Shown: positions 1-16,134, counted from the stretch's first letter. The stretch: DNA of 32,731 nt from Saccharothrix deserti (GCF_009769385.1 NZ_ML775966.1:1-32731); one strand, 5' to 3'. The notes: generated from the letters alone by a model not told the origin. Program-made: numbers and translations.

Positions 1-335
1 GCTCCGAACAACACTGACAATAATGTCAGTTGTCCAGTAACAATCTCAAAGGAAAACCTCTTGACGAGGTTCATACAATTTACTGGCTATTCGGCACGCT
101 GTTGAGTTCTCAAAGAACACGCGCTCATCATCACTCACCGCTCGACGCGGCTCGATCCGAGGCTTGTGATTCCGCAAAGCTTGTTGTTTGAAACTAGACG
201 CCCTGGTCGTGACGGCTCAGACGAGCCCCGACTGGGTCTTCCGTTTCACGGCCACCCACTCTACCACCTAGATGGGAGCTTGGTTCGTGGCCCGTCGCGC
301 TCCGTTCCGACTTCCCGGCCCGTTCCGCGCTGACA
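1..335 (-). promoter_or_regulatory. Leader region of a ribosomal RNA operon
   Basis: This is the transcribed leader of an rrn operon that runs leftward off the window. On the minus strand positions 119-99 read as the actinomycete antitermination element (TGTTCTTTGAGAACTCAACA), a boxA-like signal that normally lies shortly before 16S rRNA. Two small hairpins follow it: a 6-bp stem at 55-60/66-71 and a 7-bp stem at 13-19/24-30. They could take part in RNase processing. The mature 16S gene does not begin inside the window. No protein gene is convincing here; the short open frames at 194-663 are shadows. The element is seen directly, while assignment to rrn rests on its strong resemblance to known actinomycete rrn leaders. 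Confidence 0.8.
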
Positions 336-341
336 TGGAGA

Positions 342-370
342 AAGTTACACGCACCCGAACCCGAGGTCAA
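342..370 (-). promoter_or_regulatory. Probable sigma-A-type rrn promoter
   Basis: On the minus strand a TTGACC -35 box (370-365) is separated by exactly 17 bases from a TAACTT -10 box (347-342). It lies upstream of the rrn leader and points toward it. Actinomycete rrn operons often have several promoters. Other weak candidates nearer the boxA element were not convincing. Confidence 0.65.
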
Positions 371-495
371 ATCGGGGGCGCAACACCACACCACAGGCTG
401 AAACCGCAGGTCAGCAGCCCGTGCCGCAGTCGACTCCACGCTATCCGACCCGATCCGCCTGCAACAGTGTGACCGCGATCACACCCAGAGATCAC

Positions 496-530
496 GAAGG
501 CCGCCGGTCCTCGCGGGACCGGCGGCCTTC
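496..530 (-). terminator. Strong hairpin terminator after tyrS
   Basis: A perfect 15-bp stem (496-510 with 516-530) closes a 5-base loop. It lies 33 bases past the tyrS stop and upstream of the rrn promoter. There is no long U-run, which is common for actinobacterial hairpin terminators. It should insulate the rRNA operon from tyrS transcription. Confidence 0.8.
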
Positions 531-562
531 GACCTGGCTCTGCTGGAGCCTGTTCGTGCAGG

Positions 563-1837
563 TCAGACCTGCACGCGCACCCCTGCGGTGTTGCGCTTGC
601 CGCGCCGGACGACCAGCCACGATCCGTGGAGCAGGTCCTCCTTCGCGGGCACCCACTCTTCATCGGTGACCTTCGCGTTGTTCACGTACGCGCCGCCTTC
701 CTTCACGGTGCGCCGCGCCGCGCCCTTGCTGTCCGCCAGCCCGGAGCTGACCAGGAGATCCACGATCGTGGGCGCGTCGGCCAGGCGCACCTCGCCGGTC
801 GGCGCCTCCGCCATCGCGGCCTCCAACGTCGACAGGTCCAGCTCGCGCAGCTCGCCCCGGCCGAACAGGGCCTGGCTCGCCGCGATGACCTGCCTGGTCT
901 CGTGCTCGCCGTGCACCAGGTCGGTGAACTCCTGGGCCAGCTTCTTCTGCGCGGCCCGGAGGTGCGGCGCCTCGGCGGTCTGCCGCTCCAGCTCGGCGAT
1001 CTCGTCCTGCGACAGGAAGGTGAACAGCCGCAGGTAGCGGAGCACGTCGGCGTCGCCCACGTTCACGAAGTACTGGTACCAGGCGTACGGCGAGGTCATC
1101 TGCGGGTCGAGCCACACGTTGCCGCCGCCGGTGGACTTGCCGAACTTGCGGCCGTCGGCGTCGGTGACCAGCGGCGCGGTCAGCGCGTGCACGGACCCGC
1201 CGTCGACCTTCCGGACCAGGTCGACGCCGCCGATGATGTTGCCCCACTGGTCGGAGCCGCCCACCTGGAGCCGGGTGCCGTACTTCCGGTTGAGCTGGAG
1301 GTAGTCGTGCGATTGCAGGAGCAGGTAGCTGAACTCGGTGTACGACATGCCCTCGCCGTCGAGGCGGCGCTTGACCGTCTCGCGGGACAGCATGACGTTG
1401 ATCGAGAAGTGCTTGCCGACGTCCCGCAGGAACTCCAGCACCGAGACGTTGCCGGTCCAGTCGAGGTTGTTGGCCACGATCGCACCGGTGGGGCTGTCGT
1501 CGAACTCGACGAACCGCTCCAGTTGGCCGCGGATGCGGCCGGCCCACTCGGCGACGGTGTCCAGCGGGTTGAGCGCGCGTTCCGCGCTGTCCCGCGGGTC
1601 GCCGATCATGCCGGTCGCGCCGCCCGCGAGGACGATCGGCCGGTGCCCGGCGCGCTGGAAGCGGCGCAGCATGAGCAGCGGGACGAGGTTGCCGGCGTGC
1701 AGGCTGGGCGCGGTGGGGTCGAACCCGCAATAGAGGGTGAGCGGGCCGGCGTCGAGATCCTTCCGCAGTGCGTCGAGATCGGTGGACTGCGCGATCAGGC
1801 CGCGCCAGGACAGCTCATCGAGGATGTGCTCGCTCAC
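563..1837 (-). CDS. tyrS: Tyrosyl-tRNA synthetase
   Basis: This cytoplasmic class I aminoacyl-tRNA synthetase charges tRNA-Tyr with tyrosine using ATP. The 424-residue product has the usual bacterial TyrS length. The HIGH-type motif appears as HAGN at residues 47-50 and the KMSKS-type loop as KFGKS at 231-235. The tyrosine-pocket segment GGSDQWGN is at 193-200. A C-terminal S4 RNA-binding domain begins near residue 355, with the [11 protein letters not shown] core. The start is GTG at 1837, with a GAGGAG ribosome site about 11 bases upstream. It is transcribed toward the rrn operon and separated from it by a strong hairpin. The upstream gene is divergent, so tyrS probably has its own promoter in 1838-1930, but no clear box pair was found. 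Confidence 0.97.
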   Translation of the reverse strand: MSEHILDELSWRGLIAQSTDLDALRKDLDAGPLTLYCGFDPTAPSLHAGNLVPLLMLRRFQRAGHRPIVLAGGATGMIGDPRDSAERALNPLDTVAEWAGRIRGQLERFVEFDDSPTGAIVANNLDWTGNVSVLEFLRDVGKHFSINVMLSRETVKRRLDGEGMSYTEFSYLLLQSHDYLQLNRKYGTRLQVGGSDQWGNIIGGVDLVRKVDGGSVHALTAPLVTDADGRKFGKSTGGGNVWLDPQMTSPYAWYQYFVNVGDADVLRYLRLFTFLSQDEIAELERQTAEAPHLRAAQKKLAQEFTDLVHGEHETRQVIAASQALFGRGELRELDLSTLEAAMAEAPTGEVRLADAPTIVDLLVSSGLADSKGAARRTVKEGGAYVNNAKVTDEEWVPAKEDLLHGSWLVVRRGKRNTAGVRVQV

Positions 1838-1930
1838 GGGAGGCCATTCTCCTCTACCTGGTCAAAGCAGTTTGAGCCGGTGTCGATGCCGGGTAGTCGA
1901 CCAAGGGGCTCTGATGAGAGGACCGCAGCG

Positions 1931-2407
1931 ATGACCTACCCGGATCGCAACCGACGTCCCGCTGATCGTCCCGGCCGGCCTCCCGTTGACCGTCCCACCG
2001 AGTTCGCGCCCACCGAGTTCACGCCGCCGCCCGAGGCGCCGTACCGGCAGGAGGAGGTTGTCGAACGCGGTGACGGGCCGGTGCGGGCGGTGCGCGTCGT
2101 GTGCGCCGTGATCGACGTGCTGTGCTGGTTGTTCGCCATCGTGTTGGCGATCCACATCTTCCTGGTGATCGGTGGCGCCAACCCGGCGAACGGGTTCGCG
2201 CAGCTGATCGACTCGTGGTCGGCGGCCGTGTCGTTGGGCCTGCGGGACCTGTTCACGCCGGCGAACGCGGGTCTGCGGGCGTTGTTCAACGACGGGCTGG
2301 CGGCGCTGTTGTGGCTGGTGATCGGGGCGGTGCTGACGAACATCATCACGCGCGTCGCGTTGCCGACCGATGAGCGGCGGGTCTGGTACCGGCGGACGGT
2401 GCGTTAG
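1931..2407 (+). CDS. Two-helix membrane protein of unknown function
   Basis: This 158-residue protein was not recognised as a member of a characterised family. The first 50 residues are rich in Pro, Arg, Asp and Glu and are likely disordered and cytoplasmic. Two hydrophobic segments follow, at about 55-80 and 122-143, joined by a roughly 40-residue loop that contains the conserved-looking stretch LGLRDLFTP. The C-terminus is basic. ATG at 1931 was chosen because GAGAGGA lies about 8 bases upstream. A much longer frame that includes it reads antisense through tyrS and is an artefact. The gene is divergent from tyrS. It is probably an inner-membrane protein; nothing indicates a catalytic role. 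Confidence 0.8.
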   Translation: MTYPDRNRRPADRPGRPPVDRPTEFAPTEFTPPPEAPYRQEEVVERGDGPVRAVRVVCAVIDVLCWLFAIVLAIHIFLVIGGANPANGFAQLIDSWSAAVSLGLRDLFTPANAGLRALFNDGLAALLWLVIGAVLTNIITRVALPTDERRVWYRRTVR

Positions 2408-2432
2408 TCCTGGATGGTGTTAGTCCTGGATG
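2403..2432. repeat. Tandem 14-bp duplication at a stop codon
   Basis: GTTAGTCCTGGATG occurs at 2403-2416 and again at 2419-2432, with a 16-base period. The first copy contains the stop codon of the two-helix membrane protein. The second copy therefore repeats the stop outside the gene. It looks like a small local duplication. Confidence 0.85.
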
Positions 2433-2629
2433 CTCAGCGGCGGGTGTGGTCGGGACGCGGCTGGGCACCACGCCCATGTGTCCGGCCACCACGGCCGCGA
2501 ACGCGTCGATCTACCCATGTTGCTCACCTTGGCACTACCGACCGTCACCAAGGCGTTCACTCGGGCGCACTCCGGTATGCCCCAGCTGGTCAATTGTCCT
2601 CGTCGCGTTCCCCGGCCAAGTTTGCTTTC

Positions 2630-3151
2630 GTGGCCAGCGACTTGCAGCGGAAGAAGACCTCCATCGTGTTCGACGCGATGGACGTGAACGGCGACGGGTT
2701 CCTCGAGCGGGCCGATTTCGAGGCGCTGACGGACCGGTGGGTGCAGATCCGGGGCGCGGACGAGCAGGAGCGGTTGCGGGAGATCATGATGGGCTGGTGG
2801 GACGCGCTGCGTGCGGCGTCCGACCAGGACCGCGACGACAAGGCCACGCTGGACGAGGTGCTGAGCGTGGTGGGCAACCTCGGCACCATGCTCGACCTCG
2901 TGGTGGCCACGGCGGAGTCGATGTTCGAGGCGGTGGACGAGGACGGCGACGGCCAGGTGTCCGCGCCCGAGTACGCCCGCATGATCCACGCCTGGACGGG
3001 CAACGACGCGCCGACCGACGCCGTCTTCGCCCGCCTGGACCTGGACGGCGACGGCTCGATCTCGAAGTCCGAGTTCGTCCAGCACTGGGTCGAGTTCTGG
3101 GCAGGCGACGACGCCAACGCCCCCGGCACCCACGTCTTCGGCGAAATCTGA
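2630..3151 (+). CDS. EF-hand calcium-binding protein (calerythrin-like)
   Basis: This small cytoplasmic protein of the EF-hand superfamily resembles actinomycete calerythrins and is likely a calcium buffer or sensor. With the chosen GTG start it has 173 residues and four EF-hand positions. Loops 1 (18-29, DVNGDGFLERAD), 3 (103-114, DEDGDGQVSAPE) and 4 (137-148, DLDGDGSISKSE) are canonical, each with acidic residues at 1, 3, 5 and 12. Loop 2 (65-76, DQDRDDKATLDE) lacks the central Gly, so it may bind weakly. The start is uncertain. The frame is open back to 2414, but similarity to the family begins near VASDLQRKK, and there is no convincing ribosome site before 2630. The gene converges on the glycosylase gene, with a repeat array between them. 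Confidence 0.88.
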   Translation: MASDLQRKKTSIVFDAMDVNGDGFLERADFEALTDRWVQIRGADEQERLREIMMGWWDALRAASDQDRDDKATLDEVLSVVGNLGTMLDLVVATAESMFEAVDEDGDGQVSAPEYARMIHAWTGNDAPTDAVFARLDLDGDGSISKSEFVQHWVEFWAGDDANAPGTHVFGEI

Positions 3152-3182
3152 CCCCGCCCGCCCCGCGACCCGCCCTTCACCT

Positions 3183-3474
3183 CCGAGAGTCGAACCCCCA
3201 GGTGCCGAGAGTCGAACGCTCAGGTCAGGTGTGTCCTACGTTCGGAACACGTGAGTTGCACACTCAGGCCTGCGAGTCGGCCTACCGAGAGCCCACAGGG
3301 CTGTGACCAGGGAGTTTGGGTGCCTGAGTGGCGGATTCATGGCGTCCGGGCGGAAGGCTCGCCTGTTCTGAGTGTTGAATTCAGGGGTCCTGAACGTAGG
3401 ACACACGCATCCTGAACGTAGGACACACGGGGGTTGAGGGTTCGACTCTCGGGACGCGGGGGTTCGACTCTCGC
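3183..3474. repeat. Mirror-image array of 22-bp modules (array A)
   Basis: The 329-base gap between two convergent genes is filled by short modules spaced about 22 bases apart. On the left are two CCGAGAGTCGAAC modules (3183, 3205), one GTGTCCTACGTTCGGA (3231) and one GAGTTGCACACTCAGG (3253). On the right the complements appear in reverse order: CTGAGTGTTGAATTCAGG (3368), two copies of CCTGAACGTAGGACACACG (3389, 3411), then two TTCGACTCTCG modules (3441, 3463). The central 3269-3367 is less regular. The same modules recur in an array near 27.8 kb. There is no gene inside. The array could act as a bidirectional terminator or be a REP-like or MITE-like element. Confidence 0.85.
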
Positions 3475-3480
3475 GTGGGG

Positions 3481-9304
<5,824 letters not shown>

Positions 9305-9308
<4 letters not shown>

Positions 9309-10194
9309 GCCTCGTCCGCCCCAGTTCGATCGCCTGCGGTAACCATGGTTCCGACACCTTCGGAGGTGAAGACCTCCAGCAGGACCGAGTGCGCGAGCCT
9401 GCCGTCGATCACGTGTGCCTCGGGGACGCCGCCGCGCACCGCGCGCAGGCAGGCCTCCATCTTCGGCACCATGCCGCTGTCCAGGTCCGGCAGCATCTTC
9501 TCCAACCGCTCGGCGTCCACCTGGTGCAGCAGCGAACTCTTGTCCGGCCAGTCCGCGTACAGGCCCTCGACGTCGGTGAGCACGACCAGCTTCTCGGCCT
9601 TCAGCGCCACCGCCACCGCGCCCGCCGCCGTGTCGGCGTTGACGTTGTGCACCACGCCGTCGACGTCCGGCGCGACCGTGGAGACGACCGGGATGCGGCC
9701 CGCGCGCACGATGTCCAGCACGGCGTCCGGGTTGACGTCCACGATGTCGCCGACCAGGCCGATGTCGACCGGCTCGCCGTCCACGATGGCCGGTCGGCGT
9801 GCGGCGGTCAGCAGGTGGGCGTCCTCGCCGGACAGGCCAACGGCGAGGGGGCCGTGCTCGTTGATCAGGCCGACGAGTTCCCGCTGGACCTGCCCGACCA
9901 GCACCATGCGGACGACGTCCATCGCCTCCGGCGTGGTGACGCGCAGGCCGCCGCGGAACTCGCTCTCGATGCCGAGCCGCTTGAGCATCGCGGCGATCTG
10001 CGGGCCGCCGCCGTGCACCACGACCGGGTGCAGGCCCGCGAGCTTGAGGAACACCATGTCCTGCGCGAACGCGCGCTTCAGCTCGTCGTCCACCATGGCG
10101 TTGCCGCCGTACTTGACGACCACGATCGCGCCCCGGAAGCGCTGCAACCACGGCAGCGCCTCGATGAGGATTCCGGCCTTGGCCTGCGGTGTCG

Positions 10195-10198
<4 letters not shown>
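9305..10198 (-). CDS. argB: Acetylglutamate kinase
   Basis: ArgB phosphorylates N-acetylglutamate with ATP and is usually the arginine-feedback-controlled step in organisms with a cyclic pathway. The 297-residue amino-acid-kinase-fold protein has the KYGGNAM nucleotide loop near residue 29, the glycine-rich [10 protein letters not shown] near 57-66 and the C-terminal [13 protein letters not shown] segment. The N-terminal extension before the kinase core ([14 protein letters not shown]) resembles the helix that mediates hexamer formation and arginine sensitivity in related enzymes; feedback control is inferred, not seen. The start at 10198 and the argJ stop overlap in ATGA. Confidence 0.97.
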
Positions 10199-12464
<2,266 letters not shown>

Positions 12465-12499
12465 CTATCCCTTTGTCCTGCGGGAACGGGGGGACATCG

Positions 12500-12694
12500 A
12501 TGCAGGACGATCCGCACGACCACTCATCCGGGCACGACCTCGACAGCGGCCAGGTCATCAGCCCTGTCGACAGCCGAGCCGCCGCCCCGGCCCCGAAGTC
12601 GGGCAACGTCGGCCTCGGTTTCGGTGTGTTCTTCGTCGGGTTGGTGCTGACGATCATCGCCGGCCTCGGCCACAGCACGTCCAGGCGCCGCTGA
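12500..12694 (+). CDS. Small single-helix membrane protein
   Basis: This 64-residue protein of unknown function has a His/Asp/Ser-rich N-terminal half (DDPHDHSSGHDLDSG) that could bind metal or simply be disordered. A hydrophobic helix follows at about 43-58 (VGLGFGVFFVGLVLTIIAGL), and the C-terminus is basic (STSRRR). ATG at 12500 is preceded by GGGGGGA at a good distance. A longer frame starting at 12401 would overlap the arg promoter and has no ribosome site. The gene is divergent from argC. No family was recognised. Confidence 0.65.
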   Translation: MQDDPHDHSSGHDLDSGQVISPVDSRAAAPAPKSGNVGLGFGVFFVGLVLTIIAGLGHSTSRRR

Positions 12695-12906
12695 CCGGCG
12701 ATCGTCCAATCCGCTCGACCACCCGGACGCGGACGTGCGCGCGCTCCTCGCCGACACCCTCGCCGCCTACCGCGGCCATGCAGGCCTCCCAGCGTCGGGG
12801 TCCTGCGTCGGGTCCTGGAAAGGTAGCCACCTGCCGGAGTGATGCGGCAGCCTTCAGCTGAGTGAGTCGTGCACTACTCACCGTGACGAACGAGGAGTGT
12901 GGGTCG
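12695..12906 (+). other. Intergenic stretch with a coding-like remnant
   Basis: No complete gene is seen. From 12705 to 12842 one plus-strand frame is open with strong G/C third-position bias and reads NPLDHPDADVRALLADTL before degenerating into a stop. It has no start codon, so it may be a gene fossil or chance. A 6-bp inverted repeat (12831-12836/12845-12850) and a GTGAGT...ACTCAC repeat (12862-12867/12876-12881) lie before the HAD gene and could be regulatory. Confidence 0.35.
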
Positions 12907-13545
12907 ATGTCGGACCGGCTGCGGGCCGTGATCTTCGACTGGCGGGGGACGTTGGTGCTGACCCCCACCTTCACGGGGTGGATCGAGGAGGCGTTGCGGC
13001 GGATCGGGCGGGACGTCGGCCTCGCCGCCGAGGTGCGGACCCGGTTGGACCTGGAGCGGATGGACGCGCCCGGCGTGGACGCGGACGCCGCGCTGCACCG
13101 GGAGACGTACTACGAGGTGTTCCGGGTGGCCGGGCTGGACCAGGAGTTGGCCGATTCGCTGTACGCGGTGGAGGGCGACCCGGCGTTCAACCCGTTCGCG
13201 GTGGACGTCGAGCCGACGTTGCGGAAGCTGCACGCCGACGGCGTGCGGATCGGGGTGCTGAGCGACATCCACTTCGACATCCGGCCGGCGTTCGGCGACC
13301 TGCCCGTCGATTCGTTCGTGTTGTCCTTCGAACACGGTGTGGTGAAGCCCGATCCGGCGATCTTCCGCCTGGCGCTGCGCGAGCTCGACACCACGCCGGA
13401 CGAGACGCTGATGGTCGGAGACCGCGCCACCCACGACGGCGCGGGCGTCCAGGTCGGCATGCCGACGTTGCTCGTCCCGCCGCTGCGGGACGTCCACGAC
13501 GCCCGCCTGCACCTCGTCACGAATCTCGTGGTGCCCGAAGCCTGA
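12907..13545 (+). CDS. HAD-superfamily protein with altered motif I
   Basis: This 212-residue Rossmannoid protein belongs to the haloacid dehalogenase superfamily. Motif I is FDWRGT with nucleophile Asp11, but the usual second Asp is Arg13. Motif II Ser119 (VLSD), motif III Lys147 (VVKPDP) and motif IV GDRATHD with Asp172 and Asp177 are intact. A helical cap lies between residues 20 and 100. Phosphatases of this fold normally need the second Asp; dehalogenases (DxYGT) and phosphonatases (DWAGT) do not have it. The reaction is therefore uncertain. ATG at 12907 has GAGGAG about 10 bases upstream. It converges on sthA with four bases between the stops. Confidence 0.85.
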   Translation: MSDRLRAVIFDWRGTLVLTPTFTGWIEEALRRIGRDVGLAAEVRTRLDLERMDAPGVDADAALHRETYYEVFRVAGLDQELADSLYAVEGDPAFNPFAVDVEPTLRKLHADGVRIGVLSDIHFDIRPAFGDLPVDSFVLSFEHGVVKPDPAIFRLALRELDTTPDETLMVGDRATHDGAGVQVGMPTLLVPPLRDVHDARLHLVTNLVVPEA

Positions 13546-13555
13546 GCGCTCAGGC
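13540..13555. terminator. Palindrome holding both convergent stop codons
   Basis: GCCTGAGCGCTCAGGC is a perfect 16-bp palindrome. The plus-strand TGA of the HAD gene (13543-13545) and the minus-strand TGA of sthA (13552-13550) are mirror images inside it. With no loop it would be a weak hairpin, but it may help separate the two transcripts. The function is inferred. Confidence 0.4.
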
Positions 13556-14962
13556 CCCGAAACGCTCCAGAGCGCGGATCTTGTTCGTGGCGTCCAAGGC
13601 GGCCACCTTGTACGCCTCGGACAGGGTCGGGTAGTTGAAGACGGTGTCCACCAGGTAGTCGACCGTGCCGCCGCACGCCATGACCGCCTGCCCGATGTGG
13701 ACGAGATCGGTCGCACCCGTGCCGAACAGGTGCACGCCGAGCAGCTTGCGGTCCACAGTGGACACCAGCAGCTTGAGCATGCCGTAGGCGTCACCGACGA
13801 TCGAGCCGCGCGCCAGCTCCCGGTACCGCGCCAGGCCCACCTCGTACGGCACGGCTGACGCCGTCAGCTCGGCTTCCGTGGCGCCGCAGTACGAGATCTC
13901 CGGGATGGTGTAGATCCCGATCGGCTGGAGCGAGGCCAGCTCGCGCGCCTCTTCGCCGAACGCGTGGTAGGCGGCCAGCCGGCCCTGGTCCATGGACGTG
14001 GCGGCCAACGCCGGGAAGCCGATCACGTCACCGACGGCGTAGATGTGCTCGACGGGCGTGCGGTAGCGCTCGTCCACCGCCAGCCGGCCGCGGTGGTCCG
14101 CCTCCAGGCCCGCGTTGTGCAGGTCGAGGGCCTCGGTGTTGCCCTGCCGTCCCGCCGAGTACATCACCGCGGCGGCCGGGATGCGCTTGCCGCTGGCCAG
14201 CGTGGTCACCGTGCCGGTCTCGGACACGTCGACGTTGACGACCTTCTCGCCGAACCGGAACGTCACCGCGAGGTCGCGCAGGTGGAACTTCAGCGACTCC
14301 ACGATCTCCGGGTCGCAGAAGTCGAGCATCCGGTCGCGCTGCTCGACCACCGTCACCCGGCTGCCCAGCGCGGCGAACATGGACGCGTACTCGATGCCGA
14401 TCACGCCCGCGCCCACCACGACCAGGGACGACGGGATCGATTCCAACGCCAGCACCTCGTCGGAGTCGAGCACCCGCTCCTCGTCGAAGTCGACCTGGTC
14501 CGGTCGGGCGGGACGGGTGCCGGTGGCGATCACGACGTGCGCGGCGGTGACCGCGTGGTGCTCGCCGCGGTTCGTCCCGTCCACCGCGATCGTGTGCGGG
14601 TCGAGGAAGCGTGCTGTGCCGGAGAGCAGGTCGACCTGGTTGCGGTGCAGCTGCGCGCGCACGACCTGGACCTCGCGGCCGATCACGTGCTGCGTGCGGG
14701 CGAGCAGGTCGGAGATCGTGATGTCCTGCTTGACCCGGTAGTTCGCGCCGTAGACGTCGCGCTGGCTCATCCCGGTCAGGTACATCACCGCCTCGCGCAG
14801 CGTCTTCGACGGGATGGTGCCGGTGTTCACGCACACACCGCCCACCATGTCCGGCCGGTCCACGATGGCGACCCGCTTGCCCAGCTTGGCCCCCGCGATG
14901 GCCGCCTTCTGCCCACCGGGGCCCGACCCGATCACGACCAGGTCGTAGTCGTACTCGCTCAT
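13550..14962 (-). CDS. sthA: Soluble pyridine nucleotide transhydrogenase
   Basis: This FAD-dependent enzyme transfers hydride between NADPH and NAD+ in the cytoplasm and so balances the two nucleotide pools. The 470-residue flavoprotein has the FAD-binding GSGPGG at 12-17, a second Rossmann motif [13 protein letters not shown] in the middle, and the third FAD motif YAVGDVIG. The disulfide signature CxxxxC of dihydrolipoamide dehydrogenases is replaced by CVNTGT (Cys44 to Thr49), the mark of the SthA branch. The C-terminal dimer domain is complete. ATG at 14962 gives the canonical [12 protein letters not shown] start and has GAGGTG upstream. The frame runs upstream to 15280 but there overlaps the divergent AlkD remnant. 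An ordinary lipoamide dehydrogenase is excluded by the missing cysteine. Confidence 0.95.
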   Translation of the reverse strand: MSEYDYDLVVIGSGPGGQKAAIAGAKLGKRVAIVDRPDMVGGVCVNTGTIPSKTLREAVMYLTGMSQRDVYGANYRVKQDITISDLLARTQHVIGREVQVVRAQLHRNQVDLLSGTARFLDPHTIAVDGTNRGEHHAVTAAHVVIATGTRPARPDQVDFDEERVLDSDEVLALESIPSSLVVVGAGVIGIEYASMFAALGSRVTVVEQRDRMLDFCDPEIVESLKFHLRDLAVTFRFGEKVVNVDVSETGTVTTLASGKRIPAAAVMYSAGRQGNTEALDLHNAGLEADHRGRLAVDERYRTPVEHIYAVGDVIGFPALAATSMDQGRLAAYHAFGEEARELASLQPIGIYTIPEISYCGATEAELTASAVPYEVGLARYRELARGSIVGDAYGMLKLLVSTVDRKLLGVHLFGTGATDLVHIGQAVMACGGTVDYLVDTVFNYPTLSEAYKVAALDATNKIRALERFGA

Positions 14963-15094
14963 GCGCACACCTCGCTGGCGCTCGGCGTGGCAAGAGCGAC
15001 GCGCCCTGTGTTGAATGATTCGCTCGCCGGCTCGCTCATGCCCGAAGCGTTGCACACCCGAGCGCTCTACGGTGGCGTGGTGGGCGGACTCGGG

Positions 15095-15373
15095 GTGGCG
15101 ATTCGGAGCGGGCCGGCCGCGGTGGCCGGTCCGGTGAAAGCGCCGGAGATGCAGCGGTACATGAAGTCCGACATGCCGTTCCTCGGCGTGCCCAAGCCGG
15201 TGCGCGCCCAGGCGCTGAAGGCGATCTTCGCGGCCCACCCGTTCGGGTCGCGTGAGGAGTGGGTCGCGGCGCGCCAGCACTCACGGGTGGACCCGGGATG
15301 GGTGCGGGCGTTCGTCGAGGAGCACCCTGCGCTGTCGGGCCTGTCGAAACGCGAGGCCCTGAAGCACATCTAG
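15095..15373 (+). pseudogene. Internally deleted AlkD-like DNA alkylation repair gene
   Basis: Only both ends of an AlkD/HEAT-repeat DNA glycosylase remain, joined in frame. Residues 1-55 match the family N-terminus ([20 protein letters not shown], then FAAHPF). Directly after EEWVAA the frame continues [15 protein letters not shown] and SKREALKHI, which is the family C-terminus. Full-length relatives are about 230 residues; this frame encodes about 92, so roughly 130 residues of the HEAT core are missing. Upstream GTG codons (15077, 15080) and ATG 15038 are alternative starts. It is divergent from sthA, and its stop is nested in CTAG with the stop of the opposing gene. It could be a translated mini-protein but cannot form the full DNA-binding solenoid. 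Confidence 0.75.
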
Positions 15374-15867
15374 CCGCGCGCGGCCCGGCCCGAGTAGGTC
15401 AGCGGGAACACGAGGTCCTTGCACGCCTCCGGCACGTCGTGCGCGATCTGCACGACCATCTCCACCTCGACCGACCCCGCCGGCGGGATGGTGACCGGCT
15501 CCGGCATCGGCGCCACGGTCAGCACACCGGACGGGCAGTCCGGCACCCGGTTGTGCGCCTCGTCCAACGGCTGCCCCGGCACGGCCTGCAGCGTCAACAC
15601 CACGATGTCCACGCTGTTCGGGTTCGACAACCGCACCAGACGCGCACCCTCGCTGCCCGGCGTCAACTCGACGGCGGCACCGGAGATGTCGTTGATCTCG
15701 AACGGCTTCAGGTCCGACACCCCGGCCTCACCGCCGCTCACCGCGTACGCCATGGCGGGCAGTTCGGGTTCAGGCCAGGTCAGGTGCATGGCAGCCACCA
15801 CGGCGGCACCCACGCCGAGGATGGTCATGGCTACGGCGACTTCCATCCGCGGGCCCAAGCTGCGCAT
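15370..15867 (-). CDS. Membrane-anchored exported protein of unknown function
   Basis: This 165-residue protein was not recognised. A short basic N-terminus is followed by a hydrophobic helix at about 9-28 (VAVAMTILGVGAAVVAAM), acting as signal anchor. The rest is predicted extracytoplasmic, beta-rich and acidic. Two cysteines (in DCPSG and EACKD) probably form a disulfide. The pattern of strands such as VRLSNPNSVDIVVLTL and IPPAGSVEVEMVVQI suggests an immunoglobulin-like fold. The ATG start at 15867 is preceded by GAGG about 6 bases away. The gene ends tail to tail with the AlkD remnant, sharing CTAG. Confidence 0.75.
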   Translation of the reverse strand: MRSLGPRMEVAVAMTILGVGAAVVAAMHLTWPEPELPAMAYAVSGGEAGVSDLKPFEINDISGAAVELTPGSEGARLVRLSNPNSVDIVVLTLQAVPGQPLDEAHNRVPDCPSGVLTVAPMPEPVTIPPAGSVEVEMVVQIAHDVPEACKDLVFPLTYSGRAARG

Positions 15868-16134
15868 GAGTCAACCTCACTCGATTGCGACTCCAGGCGG
15901 TGGTTTCGCCGCTAGCTCCCCGTCGGACCGGCGACCAGACTCGCCCGGCGGTTCATCGCTTCGCCCCTCGGCCCAGCGGGCCGCGAAGCCAATCTTGGAG
16001 AACGTTCAACCGGTGCGCAAGGACCCTGCCGGCCCGGAAAAACGGGCCTTTGTACCCCTTGACACGTCACGGGGCGCACGCTGATCAGCACGTTCACACT
16101 AATCGCCGCCGAATGATTCACTCGGGCGGCGTAA
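15868..16134. other. Intergenic region between exported protein and pheT
   Basis: No convincing gene lies here. A minus-strand mini-frame (about 15968-15924) with a GAGGGG site would encode a 14-residue peptide, but this is probably chance. A 6-bp GGCCCG/CGGGCC hairpin followed by TTT lies at 16032-16052 and could terminate plus-strand transcription. The promoter of the exported protein gene should lie here, but no clear box pair was found. Confidence 0.4.

Noticed and set aside
180..300. Additional rrn promoters
   Set aside because: TAGTTT and TAGAGT could be -10 boxes, but no -35 at suitable spacing was found.
626..2407. 593-residue plus-strand frame
   Set aside because: Its first 435 codons are the antisense of tyrS; only the part from ATG 1931 is a gene.
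15924..15968. 14-residue upstream ORF before the exported protein gene
   Set aside because: Very short, with no conserved pattern; one GAGGGG site is not enough in high-GC DNA.
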